Shown: positions 52,088 through 60,473 of the stretch, in pieces
How positions within the stretch are numbered: position 1 is the first letter of the stretch
How the letters are laid out: every line of letters starts with the position of its first letter
From: Streptomyces cavernae
GTDB lineage: Bacteria; Actinomycetota; Actinomycetes; Streptomycetales; Streptomycetaceae
Direction: 5' to 3'
Assembly (NCBI RefSeq): GCF_004023625.1
Contig: NZ_RPDJ01000034.1
Span: forward strand, 87,582-151,581
Length of the DNA stretch: 64,000 bases
The notes under the pieces: model-generated
The model's input: only the letters and a program-made list of their open reading frames with translations
What the model was told of the DNA's origin: nothing
Database searches by the model: none
Position numbers and translations under genes: made by a program

Positions 52088-52256
52088 GTCCGTGAGCTTA
52101 CGGCCGAGTAACGCTCACCGCTCCGTGTTTTGCACCACTTGGTCCGATCGACGTGCTCGTTTCCCGGTCCCGCCGCCCGGTCGACGAGGCTGCGCTTTGG
52201 GTGGTTATCGCCGGTAACCGCATCATCAGACTCTCCTGCATCTAGAATGCGCCACC

Positions 52257-53510
52257 ATGGCTAGGGAGCATCGGTCCGGCAAGGGGACGTCCGACGCGAA
52301 CACCGCGCACCGCGCGAACGGCGCGAACGCCGCCGAAGGGGCGAACCGGGAAGACGGCGCGGCCCCGGAGCCGCCGAAGGTGTACCTCCCGAGTGCCGAC
52401 ACGACGCCCGAGTACGACCGGTACCTCGACCCGGCGCTGGCCCATGGCTGGCAGAACGCCTACGACGAGACCCAGAAACTGCCCGTGACCCCGGACGGCC
52501 CGTTCGGCGACGCACCGGTGCCCGCCGGACCCGACCGGGGCGACCCGGCTCCTGGCGCTGTGGTGCCGGATGGCGGGTTGCCGGGCGGTGGGCTGCCGGA
52601 GGGCGCGGTTCCGGAGGGTGGGTTGGAGGGCGGTGGGCTCCCGGGCGGTGGGCTGCCGGGGGGCGCGGTTCCGGAGGGTGGGTTGCCGGGCGGTGGGCTG
52701 CCGGGGGGCGCGGTGCCGGAGGGTGGGTTGCCGGGCGGTGGGCTGCCGATGGGTGCGGTCCCGGGCGGTGTGCTGCCGGACGGTGCGATGCCGGTGGGTG
52801 CGCCGCCGGACGGGCTTGCTCATGACGGCGTTGGCCAGGTCGGTCCGACTCAGGAGTCCCCGACTTACGACGTCTATCCCGGGTCGGCTCATGACGGCAC
52901 GGCCCACCCGGGCGGCACGGCCGGCACCCACGGCTACGACGCCCATGAGGGCTATTACGCCCATGACGGCTACGACACCCGTGACGACTACGACGTCTAT
53001 GGCGCTCATGACGCCCCCTACGGCCTTGCCGGCGGTGGCGCGGCCCACGGGGCCCCGATACCCGTGGGAAGGGCCCAGCGGCGCGCACAGGCCGCCCGGC
53101 GTGGCCGTGTGATGCGCCGGGCGGTCGTGGCCGCCGGTGCGGTCTGCGTCCTGGGGGTCGTCGCCGGGTTCTCCGGGCTCTTCGGATCAGGCTCCGGGGG
53201 TGGGGCAGGAGACCCGGGAGGGACGCCGCTGCCGAAGAGCGAGCGATCCGCGGACCCCACGGACGCCGACGGGTCCACCGCGACATCCACCACCGTCCCC
53301 GGCGCCGACCCCTCCGGCTCCGCCGAGGCGTCGTCGAGTCCGAGCGCCTCACGCAGCACCGCCCCGGCCGGGCAGGCCACCGGGACCCCCACCGAGTCCG
53401 AGTCCGCGGCCCCCGCCCCGCCCGCGCCCGATCCGGCCACGGACACCCCGGACGAGCCGGACAACCCCGGCAACGGCCGGGGGCGCGGTGCCACCAAGGG
53501 GCCCAAGTAG
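52257..53510 (+). CDS. Low-complexity membrane protein with GGLPGG repeats
   Basis: A 417-residue protein. Residues 1-90 are charged and end in a conserved-looking YDRYLDPALAHGWQNAYDET. Residues ~100-190 are repeats of GGLPGGGLP(G/E)GAVPE type, encoded by a 24- to 48-bp DNA repeat at about 52561-52800. Next comes a Tyr/Asp/His-rich stretch (YYAHDGYDTRDDYDVYG). One membrane segment (RRAVVAAGAVCVLGVVAGFS) precedes a long Ser/Thr/Pro-rich extracellular tail. There is no catalytic domain. It may be a surface or wall-spanning protein; the repeats are likely length-variable. Confidence 0.75.
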   Translation: MAREHRSGKGTSDANTAHRANGANAAEGANREDGAAPEPPKVYLPSADTTPEYDRYLDPALAHGWQNAYDETQKLPVTPDGPFGDAPVPAGPDRGDPAPGAVVPDGGLPGGGLPEGAVPEGGLEGGGLPGGGLPGGAVPEGGLPGGGLPGGAVPEGGLPGGGLPMGAVPGGVLPDGAMPVGAPPDGLAHDGVGQVGPTQESPTYDVYPGSAHDGTAHPGGTAGTHGYDAHEGYYAHDGYDTRDDYDVYGAHDAPYGLAGGGAAHGAPIPVGRAQRRAQAARRGRVMRRAVVAAGAVCVLGVVAGFSGLFGSGSGGGAGDPGGTPLPKSERSADPTDADGSTATSTTVPGADPSGSAEASSSPSASRSTAPAGQATGTPTESESAAPAPPAPDPATDTPDEPDNPGNGRGRGATKGPK

Positions 53511-53676
53511 GCGTCACCGAAGGGTGAAAGGTGCGGAAGCGGCGGCCGGCGGCCGCCGCGTCCGCGGGTCGTTCCGCATACGACACCATGTCGCCCGGGG
53601 ATCATGCCCGTCACACAGCGCATGACAATCATGCGAGTGGCGGGAAGATTTCCCGCCACGCCAGAGGGGACCCCAC

Positions 53677-54555
53677 ATGAACAAGCCTCTCGTCGCCGCG
53701 CTCGCCACCCTGGTCATCACCGGGGCGGGCACGGCAACCGCGGTCGCGGCACCGGCGCAGGAACCGACGGTGTCCGCCGCGGCGCAGGAGTCGACGGTGT
53801 CCGCCGCCGCCCCGGCAGTCCAGGCCGTGGACTTCGCCGGCACCGTCTCGCTCAGCAACTGCTCCGGCTCCGTGGTCCGTCTGCCGGCCTCCGAGGACAA
53901 CGACCCGGCGCTGGTGCTCTCCAACGGCCATTGCCTGGAGTCCGGTTTCCCGGCCGCCGGCGAGGTCGTCGTCGACCGGCCCTCCAGCCGTACCTTCGGT
54001 CTGCTCAACTCCTCCGGCACCCGCGTCGGCACCCTGCGGGCCAGCAAGATCGCCTACGCGACGATGACCGACACCGACATGGCGCTGTATCAGCTCACCA
54101 CCACATACGCGCAGATCAAGAGCTCGTACGGGATCAACGCGCTGACCCTGGACGCCGCGCGCCCGGCGGCCGGGACGGCCATCAAGGTCGTCTCCGGGTA
54201 CTGGAAGCGGATCTACAGCTGCAACGTCGACGGATTCGCCTACCGCCTCAAGGAGGGCGACTGGACCTGGAAGGACTCGGTCCGTTACACCTCCGCCTGC
54301 AACACCATCGGTGGTACGTCCGGCTCGCCCGTCATCGACGCCACCACCGGCAAGGTCGTCGCCGTCAACAACACCGGCAACGAGGACGGCGAGCGCTGCA
54401 CCGTGAACAACCCCTGCGAGGTCGACGCGAGCGGCAACGTCACCGTCCGCCAGGGCATCAACTACGCGCAGCAGACCTATCAGGTCGTGCCGTGCGTCGG
54501 GCTCGACAACAAGGTCGACCTGAGCCGCAGCGGGTGCACCCTGCCCAAGCCGTGA
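53677..54555 (+). CDS. Secreted trypsin-like serine protease
   Basis: A 292-residue protein preceded by gaggggac at a suitable distance. The signal peptide MNKPLVAALATLVITGAGTA ends near AVAAPA, and a short pro-region repeats TVSAAAQ twice. The catalytic triad is readable: His in VLSNGHCLES, Asp in MTDTDMALYQL, and Ser in CNTIGGTSGSPVID. This resembles the chymotrypsin-fold (S1/V8-like) exoproteases of Streptomyces. Several cysteines suggest disulfides. It acts outside the cell; specificity is unknown. Confidence 0.93.
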   Translation: MNKPLVAALATLVITGAGTATAVAAPAQEPTVSAAAQESTVSAAAPAVQAVDFAGTVSLSNCSGSVVRLPASEDNDPALVLSNGHCLESGFPAAGEVVVDRPSSRTFGLLNSSGTRVGTLRASKIAYATMTDTDMALYQLTTTYAQIKSSYGINALTLDAARPAAGTAIKVVSGYWKRIYSCNVDGFAYRLKEGDWTWKDSVRYTSACNTIGGTSGSPVIDATTGKVVAVNNTGNEDGERCTVNNPCEVDASGNVTVRQGINYAQQTYQVVPCVGLDNKVDLSRSGCTLPKP

Positions 54556-54583
54556 CCCTCGCCGGGCGGGCGGTCGGCGGTCG

Positions 54584-54659
54584 CTTCAGTCGTACGGCGG
54601 TCACTTCAGTCGTACGGCGGTCACTGTTGTCGTACGGCGCTCACGTCGGCGTACGGCGG
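54584..54659. repeat. 20-bp tandem repeat entering the D-aminoacylase 3' end
   Basis: Units cttcagtcgtacggcggtca at 54584-54603 and 54604-54623, ctgttgtcgtacggcgctca at 54624-54643, and a partial unit at 54644-54659. The last units encode the C-terminus and stop of the minus-strand D-aminoacylase gene, so the array appears to have grown from the gene's end. Confidence 0.85.
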
Positions 54660-56245
54660 ACCGCCCGCCCGGCCAGGACGTCCGTGCGCCGGCCGTCCTC
54701 GATCACGAAACGGCCGTCGACGAGCACGTACGGGATACCGGTCGGCAGGGTCCGCGGGGCCTCGAAGGTGGAACCGGCGGCGACCGTGTCCGGGTCGAAG
54801 AGGACGAGGTCGGCGCGATGGCCCTCATGGACCAGCCCCCGGTCGGGCAGCCGCAGTCGGGCGGCGGGCCGTGAGGTCAGATGGGCGACGCACTCCTCCA
54901 GGCCGAAAACCCCCAACTCCCGTACGTAATGGCCGAGATAGTGCGGGAACGTGCCGTACGCGCGCGGGTGGGGCTTGGCTCCGCGCAGGATGCCGTCGGA
55001 GCCGCCGGTGTGGACACGGTGGCGCATGATGGCGCGCACGTTCTCCTCGTGGCCGACGTGCTGGAGGATGCTGGACCCCAGCCGGTCCCGCAACAGCAGT
55101 TCGCGGGCGGTGGTCCACGGGGTCTCGCCGCGGGCGTCCGCGGACTGCCGGACCGTCCTGCCGACGTACGACGACAGGTCCGGGTCGGTGACGCCGGAGA
55201 TCTCGATGGTGTCCCACTCGATGGGGACGCCGTGGCAGCCGTCGGCGCCGACAACCTCCATGTGGTGGCGGATCCGTTCGGCGGTGCCGTCGTCCCGCAG
55301 CCGCTCGAGGATCGCCTCCGGACCGCCCTCGCTCGCCCAACTGGGCAGCATCGCCACGAGGGTGGTGCACCCGGGCGTGTAGGGATAGGTGTCGAGGGTG
55401 ATGTCGGCACCGTCCGCCAGGGCCGCGTCGAGCAGTGCCAGGAGCTCCGGGGCCCTGCCCTTGTTCACGCCGAAGTTCATGGTGGCGTGGGCGAGATGGA
55501 GGGCGCAGTCCGCGGTGCGGGTCAGCTCGACCATCTCCTCGTACGCCTCGAGCGCCCCGGCTCCGTAACTCCGGTGGTGCGGGCAGTAGTAGCCGCCGTA
55601 CTCGGCCACCACCCGGCACAGTTCTGTGAGTTCGGCGTCCTTCGCGTACATGCCGGGGGTGTAGGTGAGGCCGGAGGACATGCCGACGGCGCCCTCCCGC
55701 ATCCCCTGCGCCACCAACTCCCGCATCCGGTCGAGCTCTTCGGGGGTCGCCTCGCGGTCCTCCCAGCCGACGGCGAGCATCCGGACGGTGCCCTGGGGGA
55801 TGAGGTAGGCGGCGTTCACGGCGATGCCCTCGCCGTCGAAGCCGTGGTCGAGGCGGTCCAGGTACTCGCCGACCGTGCGCCAGTCGAAGTCGATGTCCTC
55901 GCCGTGACCGTTCCACCCGGTGATCGCCGTGCGGACCTCCTGGAGGGTGCGGTCGTCGACCGGGGCGTACGACAGCCCGTCCTGCCCGATGACCTCCAGG
56001 GTCACCCCCTGCGCGGCCTTGGCGCTGTGGTCGGGGTCGCGCAGGAGGGCGAGGTCGCTGTGGGCGTGCATGTCGATGAAGCCCGGCGCGAGCACCAGGC
56101 CGTCGGCGTCGAGCACCCGCCGCCCGCCGAGCCCCCCGCCCCGCTCGATGCTGACGATCCGCCCGCCCTGGACGCCGACGTCGGCGCGGTAGGAAGGCCC
56201 GCCCGTGCCGTCGACCACACGCGCGCCCCGTACGACGAGTTCCAC
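54641..56245 (-). CDS. N-acyl-D-amino-acid deacylase (D-aminoacylase)
   Basis: About 534 residues from a GTG at 56245, with ggaaggggtgg upstream; longer starts at 56254 and 56305 are open. It is an amidohydrolase-superfamily enzyme. APGFIDMHAHSDLALLRDPD carries the first metal histidines, GMREGAVGMSSGLTYTPGMY is a hallmark of D-aminoacylases, and HLAHATMNFG and HTGGSDGILRGAKPHPRAYG contain later metal/catalytic residues. It hydrolyses N-acyl-D-amino acids to D-amino acids. It lies downstream of, and in the same direction as, the D-amino-acid deaminase gene (80 bp apart), giving a coherent pathway. Confidence 0.92.
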   Translation of the reverse strand: MELVVRGARVVDGTGGPSYRADVGVQGGRIVSIERGGGLGGRRVLDADGLVLAPGFIDMHAHSDLALLRDPDHSAKAAQGVTLEVIGQDGLSYAPVDDRTLQEVRTAITGWNGHGEDIDFDWRTVGEYLDRLDHGFDGEGIAVNAAYLIPQGTVRMLAVGWEDREATPEELDRMRELVAQGMREGAVGMSSGLTYTPGMYAKDAELTELCRVVAEYGGYYCPHHRSYGAGALEAYEEMVELTRTADCALHLAHATMNFGVNKGRAPELLALLDAALADGADITLDTYPYTPGCTTLVAMLPSWASEGGPEAILERLRDDGTAERIRHHMEVVGADGCHGVPIEWDTIEISGVTDPDLSSYVGRTVRQSADARGETPWTTARELLLRDRLGSSILQHVGHEENVRAIMRHRVHTGGSDGILRGAKPHPRAYGTFPHYLGHYVRELGVFGLEECVAHLTSRPAARLRLPDRGLVHEGHRADLVLFDPDTVAAGSTFEAPRTLPTGIPYVLVDGRFVIEDGRRTDVLAGRAVRRTPT

Positions 56246-56325
56246 CCCGACCACCCCTTCCGAGCTCGAAGAACGTCCGTCTGAACGCAGAACGTCTGTC
56301 AACAACGTTTGTCAGACGTCTGTCA

Positions 56326-57714
56326 TCAGAAGAACGTCCGGACGTAGTCCGTGACCGTTCCGTCCGCCTCCACCACCGGAATCAGCTGCCACTTGTCGAA
56401 CGACGTGCACGGGTGCGAAAGCCCCATGCCCACCCAGTCACCCACCCGTAGCTCCGCCTCCGGGGCCGTGCGCAGCCAGCCGTGCTGGTCGGACAGGGCC
56501 GTGACCGTGATACCGGCGGCGGGGCGCTCCACGCCGTCCGCCCGGACCACCTGGACCTCCGGCAGGTCCAGGTCGTACGCGGCGTCCCGCTTGCCCGCGT
56601 TGACGAACGCCTGCTCCGGCGAAGGCCGGGAGACCACCTGCGCCCAGAGCCGGAACGCCGGGTGCAGTTCGCCCTCCTCGGGGACGCGGGTGAACGGCGT
56701 CACCCTGCGGTAGTGGCCGTCGTCGTGCGAGACATACGCACCCGAGCGCAGCACCTTCCGTACGGGCAGCGACAGTTCGGGGATCTCGGCGAAGACCTCC
56801 GCCACCGCGTCGAACCAGGCGCTGCCGCCCGCGCTCACCACGATCTCGTCCAGGCCCGTCCCGTCGAACCGGCCCGCCTTGTCGAAGTCCGCCGCCAGGG
56901 CCGTCAGCCGTCGCAGCCAGGTACGCACGCGTTGCGGGTCCGGCTGCGGCACCTCGCCCTCGTAGCCGGCCACCCCCACCAGCCGGAGGGACGGGGACGC
57001 GGCCACCGCGTCCGCCACCCGCGCGCACTCCGCCTCCGTACGTACCCCCGTGCGCGCCCCCTCGCCCGCGGCCAGCTCCACCACCACGTCGACCTGGCGC
57101 CCGGTGTCGGCCAGCGCCGTGTCCGACAGCGCCGCGTCCATCAGCTCGACGCCGTGCACCGAGTCCACGTAGCAGACGAGGCGGAAGCCGGGATCGGCGG
57201 CCAGCTCGGCGGCGAGCCAGGCGAGCGCCGCCGGGTCCACCAGCTCGTTCGCCAGGAACACCCGCCGGATCCCGTACGCCCGCGCCACCCGCACCTGGTG
57301 CGGCACCGCCAGTGTGATCCCCCACGCGCCGTGCTCGATCTGCCGCCGGAACAGCTGGGGAGCCATCGACGTCTTGCCGTGCGGGGCGAAGGACAGGCCG
57401 TGCCGCTGCGCGTACTCCTCCATCAGGCGCAGGTTGTGGTCCAGGCGCTCGGCGGACAGGGCGAGGAGGGGGGTGGTGAAACCGCCGGTGAAGAGATTGC
57501 GGCGCTGGGCCGCGAGCTCCGCGACGGTCAGCCCCTCGGCGTCCGGCGGGAGACCCTTGAAGCGGTGGTCCACGCGCTCCGCGGCCAGCGCGGCGAAGGC
57601 CTCGGCCGCGGCGTTTTCCTCGACCGCGGCGTCGGCCCCGGCTGCGGCGTCGGCCGCGACGTCTGAGTCGACCTCTGTCGCGGTGTCGGCTTCGGCGGGT
57701 TTGTCTGCGGCCAT
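56326..57714 (-). CDS. D-amino-acid deaminase (alanine-racemase-fold PLP enzyme, DSD1-like)
   Basis: A 462-residue protein from the ATG at 57714, with gaggag upstream. After an acidic Ala-rich leader (~45 residues, low complexity) comes the fold-type III barrel: LFTGGFTTPLLALSAERLDH, then GLSFAPHGKTSMAPQLFRRQ with the PLP lysine in HGKTSM. Residues near the end (LSDQHGWL, GLSHPCTSFDKWQLIPVV) match the zinc site (His, Cys) of D-serine dehydratase/D-threonine aldolase-like enzymes. It probably deaminates D-amino acids to 2-oxo acids and ammonia via an enamine/imine, which RidA, encoded nearby, would hydrolyse. It is divergent from the kinase gene. Confidence 0.9.
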   Translation of the reverse strand: MAADKPAEADTATEVDSDVAADAAAGADAAVEENAAAEAFAALAAERVDHRFKGLPPDAEGLTVAELAAQRRNLFTGGFTTPLLALSAERLDHNLRLMEEYAQRHGLSFAPHGKTSMAPQLFRRQIEHGAWGITLAVPHQVRVARAYGIRRVFLANELVDPAALAWLAAELAADPGFRLVCYVDSVHGVELMDAALSDTALADTGRQVDVVVELAAGEGARTGVRTEAECARVADAVAASPSLRLVGVAGYEGEVPQPDPQRVRTWLRRLTALAADFDKAGRFDGTGLDEIVVSAGGSAWFDAVAEVFAEIPELSLPVRKVLRSGAYVSHDDGHYRRVTPFTRVPEEGELHPAFRLWAQVVSRPSPEQAFVNAGKRDAAYDLDLPEVQVVRADGVERPAAGITVTALSDQHGWLRTAPEAELRVGDWVGMGLSHPCTSFDKWQLIPVVEADGTVTDYVRTFF

Positions 57715-57769
57715 GGAGCCTCCTCGGAGAGGTTGCGTCGGCGTAGGTCGGTGGAAGCTGCGCGAGTTT

Positions 57770-57790
57770 GCGTTGCACGCTGCGCAACGC
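57770..57790. promoter_or_regulatory. Candidate IclR operator in the divergent promoter region
   Basis: gcgttgc and gcaacgc are perfect 7-bp arms with a 7-bp spacer, followed by a related gcattgcg. It lies between the divergent deaminase and sugar kinase genes, where the locally encoded IclR regulator would be expected to bind. Confidence 0.55.
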
Positions 57791-57924
57791 GCATTGCGTA
57801 TATCGCTCACCGCTGTCTAACATCCGAGCCGACGCCGGGTCAACGGTGCCCACGGTCCGTCCGGTCCGTCCGCCCGTCCGGCCCGCCGACCGCGACCGAG
57901 CGACAGCGAGGAGCAGGAACCATC

Positions 57925-59067
57925 GTGACCGTCCCCGGATCCGCCCGCACCGTCCCGGCAGCGCACGCCGACGCCGCGCGCGTCGACGTGGTCGCGCTCG
58001 GCGAGTCCATGGTCACCTTCCTGCCGTCCCGCCCCGGCCGTCTCGCCGACGTACCGTCCTTCGACCGGGGCATCGGCGGCGCCGAGTCCAACGTGGCCTG
58101 CGGGCTGGCCCTCGCCGGCCACACCGTGAAATGGATCAGCCGGGTCGGCGCTGACGGCTTCGGCGACCATCTGCTGGAGCGGATCGCCTCGTACGGCGTC
58201 GACGTGGGCGCCGTACAGCGCGATCCGCTGCGGCCGACCGGGATCTACTTCCGCACGGCGGGGGAGCGGGCGGTGGCACGGGCGGCAGGGTCCCCCGGGG
58301 AGCGGGATGCCGCCGCGCTCTCCGAGGTCGTCTACTACCGCACCGGCTCCGCCGCCTCCGTGATGTCCCCCGCCACCATGCCCGCCGCCGAACTCGACTC
58401 CGGACACGTCCTGCACCTCTCCGGCATCACACCCGCCCTGTCCGACGACTGCCTCGCGCTCGTACGACAGCTCACCGCACCCCGTCCCGGCCGCCCCCTC
58501 GTCTCCTTCGACGTCAACTACCGGGTGAGTCTGTGGCGCGACCCCGCCGAGGCCGGTGAGACGCTCCTCGCCCTGGCCCGCGACGCCGACCTGGTGTTCG
58601 TCGGCGAGGACGAGGCGGAGGCCGCGTGGGGCGTCACCGGAGGACCGGAGGCCATCCGTGACGCGCTGCCGGAACCGGACCTGCTCGTCGTCAAACAGGG
58701 CGCGCACGGCGTCACCCTCTTCGAGGGCAACGCCTCAAAGGCGCACCGCTTCGAGGAGGACACCGTCACCTTCGCCCCGGCCCTGCACGTCAGCGTCGTC
58801 GCTCCGGTCGGCGCCGGTGACGCCTTCGCCGCCGGGTTCCTCTCCGCCACCCTGCGCGGCCTCGGCGCCCGCGACCGGCTCCGGCACGGTCATCTGATGG
58901 CGGCCGGAGCCCTCACCGTCCCCGGCGACATCGGCACCGTGCCCTCCCGCGCGCTCGCCGACCGTCTCGCCGCCCTCGACGAGCACGAGTGGGGGACACT
59001 TCGACTCGGCCCCGGCTGGACCGAAGCCGTCGCCGAGGGGGCCAAGGAGGAGGTACACACCCCATGA
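57925..59067 (+). CDS. PfkB-family sugar kinase (2-keto-3-deoxygluconate kinase-like)
   Basis: A 380-residue kinase from a GTG at 57925, preceded by gcgaggagcaggaac. VVALGESMVTFLPSRPGRLA followed by GGAESNVACGLALAGHTVKW is the PfkB N-terminal signature. SFDVNYRVSLW and DLLVVKQGAHGVTLFEG follow the family. APVGAGDAFAAGFLSATLRG is the C-terminal signature with the catalytic Asp in GAGDAF. The closest known activity is phosphorylation of 2-keto-3-deoxygluconate. Together with the GntP permease this suggests sugar-acid use. The stop overlaps the IclR start (ATGA). Confidence 0.9.
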   Translation: MTVPGSARTVPAAHADAARVDVVALGESMVTFLPSRPGRLADVPSFDRGIGGAESNVACGLALAGHTVKWISRVGADGFGDHLLERIASYGVDVGAVQRDPLRPTGIYFRTAGERAVARAAGSPGERDAAALSEVVYYRTGSAASVMSPATMPAAELDSGHVLHLSGITPALSDDCLALVRQLTAPRPGRPLVSFDVNYRVSLWRDPAEAGETLLALARDADLVFVGEDEAEAAWGVTGGPEAIRDALPEPDLLVVKQGAHGVTLFEGNASKAHRFEEDTVTFAPALHVSVVAPVGAGDAFAAGFLSATLRGLGARDRLRHGHLMAAGALTVPGDIGTVPSRALADRLAALDEHEWGTLRLGPGWTEAVAEGAKEEVHTP

Positions 59068-59825
59068 GCCAGACAGTCGACCGAGCGCTGTCCATCTTGC
59101 CGCTGCTGGCCGAGGGGCCCGCCGACCTCGGCCGGGTCGCGGCGCGGCTCGGCGTCCACAAGTCCACCGCGCTGCGCCTCCTGCGCACCCTCCACGAACA
59201 CGGCCTGGTCTACCGCCAGTCCGACCAGCGCTACCGCCTCGGCGCCAAGCTCTTCGCCCTCGCCCAGGAGGCGGTGGAGAACCTCGACATCCGCGAGATC
59301 GCCCACCCCCACCTCGTGGAACTCAACGAGAAGTGCGGCCACACCGTGCACCTCGCCGTCTACGAGGAGGACGAGGTCCTCTACATCGACAAGGTGGAGA
59401 GCCGCTACCCCGTGCGCATGTACTCGCGCATCGGCAAACCGGTGGCCATCACCGTCGCCGCCGTCGCCAAACTGCTCCTCGCCGACCTGCCCGAACCCGA
59501 GCGCCGCGCCCTCGCGGAGAAGCTCGACTACCCCATGTACACGGCCCGTTCGATCCCCGACGCCACCGCCTTCCTCCGGGAACTGGCGACGGTCCGCGAA
59601 CAGGGCTGGGCCACCGACCTCGGCGGCCACGAGGAGTCCATCAACTGCGTGGGCGCGCCGATCCGCGGCGCGGACGGCCGGGTCGTCGCGGCCATGTCGG
59701 TGTCCGCGCCCAACGTCGTCGTCACCGCCGACGAACTCCTCACCCTGCTCCCCATGGTGCGCCGCACGGCGGACGCCGTCAGCCGCGAGTACTCCGGCCG
59801 GACGCCGGCCAAGGACACCGCGTGA
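59064..59825 (+). CDS. IclR-family transcriptional regulator
   Basis: A 253-residue regulator. The winged helix is SQTVDRALSILPLLAEGPAD followed by RVAARLGVHKSTALRLLRTL and EHGLVYRQSDQRYRLGAKLF. The C-terminal effector domain has HTVHLAVYEEDEVLYIDKVE and CVGAPIRGADGRVVAAMSVS. It should respond to a small metabolite and control the surrounding catabolic genes, probably by the inverted repeat at 57770-57790. It is translationally coupled to the kinase. Confidence 0.93.
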   Translation: MSQTVDRALSILPLLAEGPADLGRVAARLGVHKSTALRLLRTLHEHGLVYRQSDQRYRLGAKLFALAQEAVENLDIREIAHPHLVELNEKCGHTVHLAVYEEDEVLYIDKVESRYPVRMYSRIGKPVAITVAAVAKLLLADLPEPERRALAEKLDYPMYTARSIPDATAFLRELATVREQGWATDLGGHEESINCVGAPIRGADGRVVAAMSVSAPNVVVTADELLTLLPMVRRTADAVSREYSGRTPAKDTA

Positions 59826-59859
59826 CCGAGACACGACCGACAACCGAGAAGGGCTCCGT

Positions 59860-60270
59860 ATGACCGACAAGATCGCGCTCACCCCGAAGACCCACACCAC
59901 CCCGCCCGCGAAGTTCTCGCACGGTGTGAAGAAGGGCAACATCCTCCAGGTCGCGGGCCAGGTCGGCTTCCTGCCCGCCGAGGAGGGCAAGCCCCCCACG
60001 CCCGCGGGGCCGACCCTGCGCGAACAGACCCTCCAGACCCTCGCCAACGTCAAGTCGGTCCTCGAGGAGGGCGGCGCCACCTGGGACGACGTGATGATGA
60101 TCCGCGTCTACCTCACGGACGTGGACCATTTCGCGGAGATGAACGAGATCTACAACGCGTACTTCGCGGAGCACCTCACAGCGGCTCCGGCGGCCCGCAC
60201 GACCGTGTACGTGGGCCTTCCGGCCGGACTGCTGATCGAGATCGACGCGCTGGCGGTGCTCGACAGCTGA
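59860..60270 (+). CDS. ridA: RidA-family enamine/imine deaminase
   Basis: A 136-residue protein of the YjgF/YER057c/UK114 family, which hydrolyses reactive 2-aminoacrylate-type enamines to keto acids. Visible features are FSHGVKKGNILQVAGQVGFL near the start and VKSVLEEGGATWDDVMMIRV in the middle. The end AARTTVYVGLPAGLLIEIDA contains the conserved Arg that binds the substrate carboxylate (in AARTT) and a terminal acidic residue. It lies 34 bp after the IclR gene in the same operon. It would clear intermediates made by the D-amino-acid deaminase. Confidence 0.93.
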   Translation: MTDKIALTPKTHTTPPAKFSHGVKKGNILQVAGQVGFLPAEEGKPPTPAGPTLREQTLQTLANVKSVLEEGGATWDDVMMIRVYLTDVDHFAEMNEIYNAYFAEHLTAAPAARTTVYVGLPAGLLIEIDALAVLDS

Positions 60271-60283
60271 GCCGAGGTGCCGT

Positions 60284-60297
60284 GCCCCTCAAGGGGC
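60284..60297. terminator. Small hairpin after ridA
   Basis: gcccc-tcaa-ggggc, 14 bp after the ridA stop. It is the same class of short GC stem that follows the gene at 63601. The rest of the 203-bp gap before the permease gene is repeat-like (aacccgcaccc variants), and no gene was seen. Confidence 0.55.
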
Positions 60298-60473
60298 GCG
60301 GGACCGTACGACGCGCGGCTCCTCGCGGCTTCGCCGCCCGAGCACGACGGGCCACGACGAACCCGCACCCAACCCGCAGCCAACCCGCACCCGGCAATGG
60401 CGCCCGGCCTCCACGGCGCCGTGCCGCACTCCCCCCACACAAAAACTGATGAAATCACGAGGTTTCCACTGTC

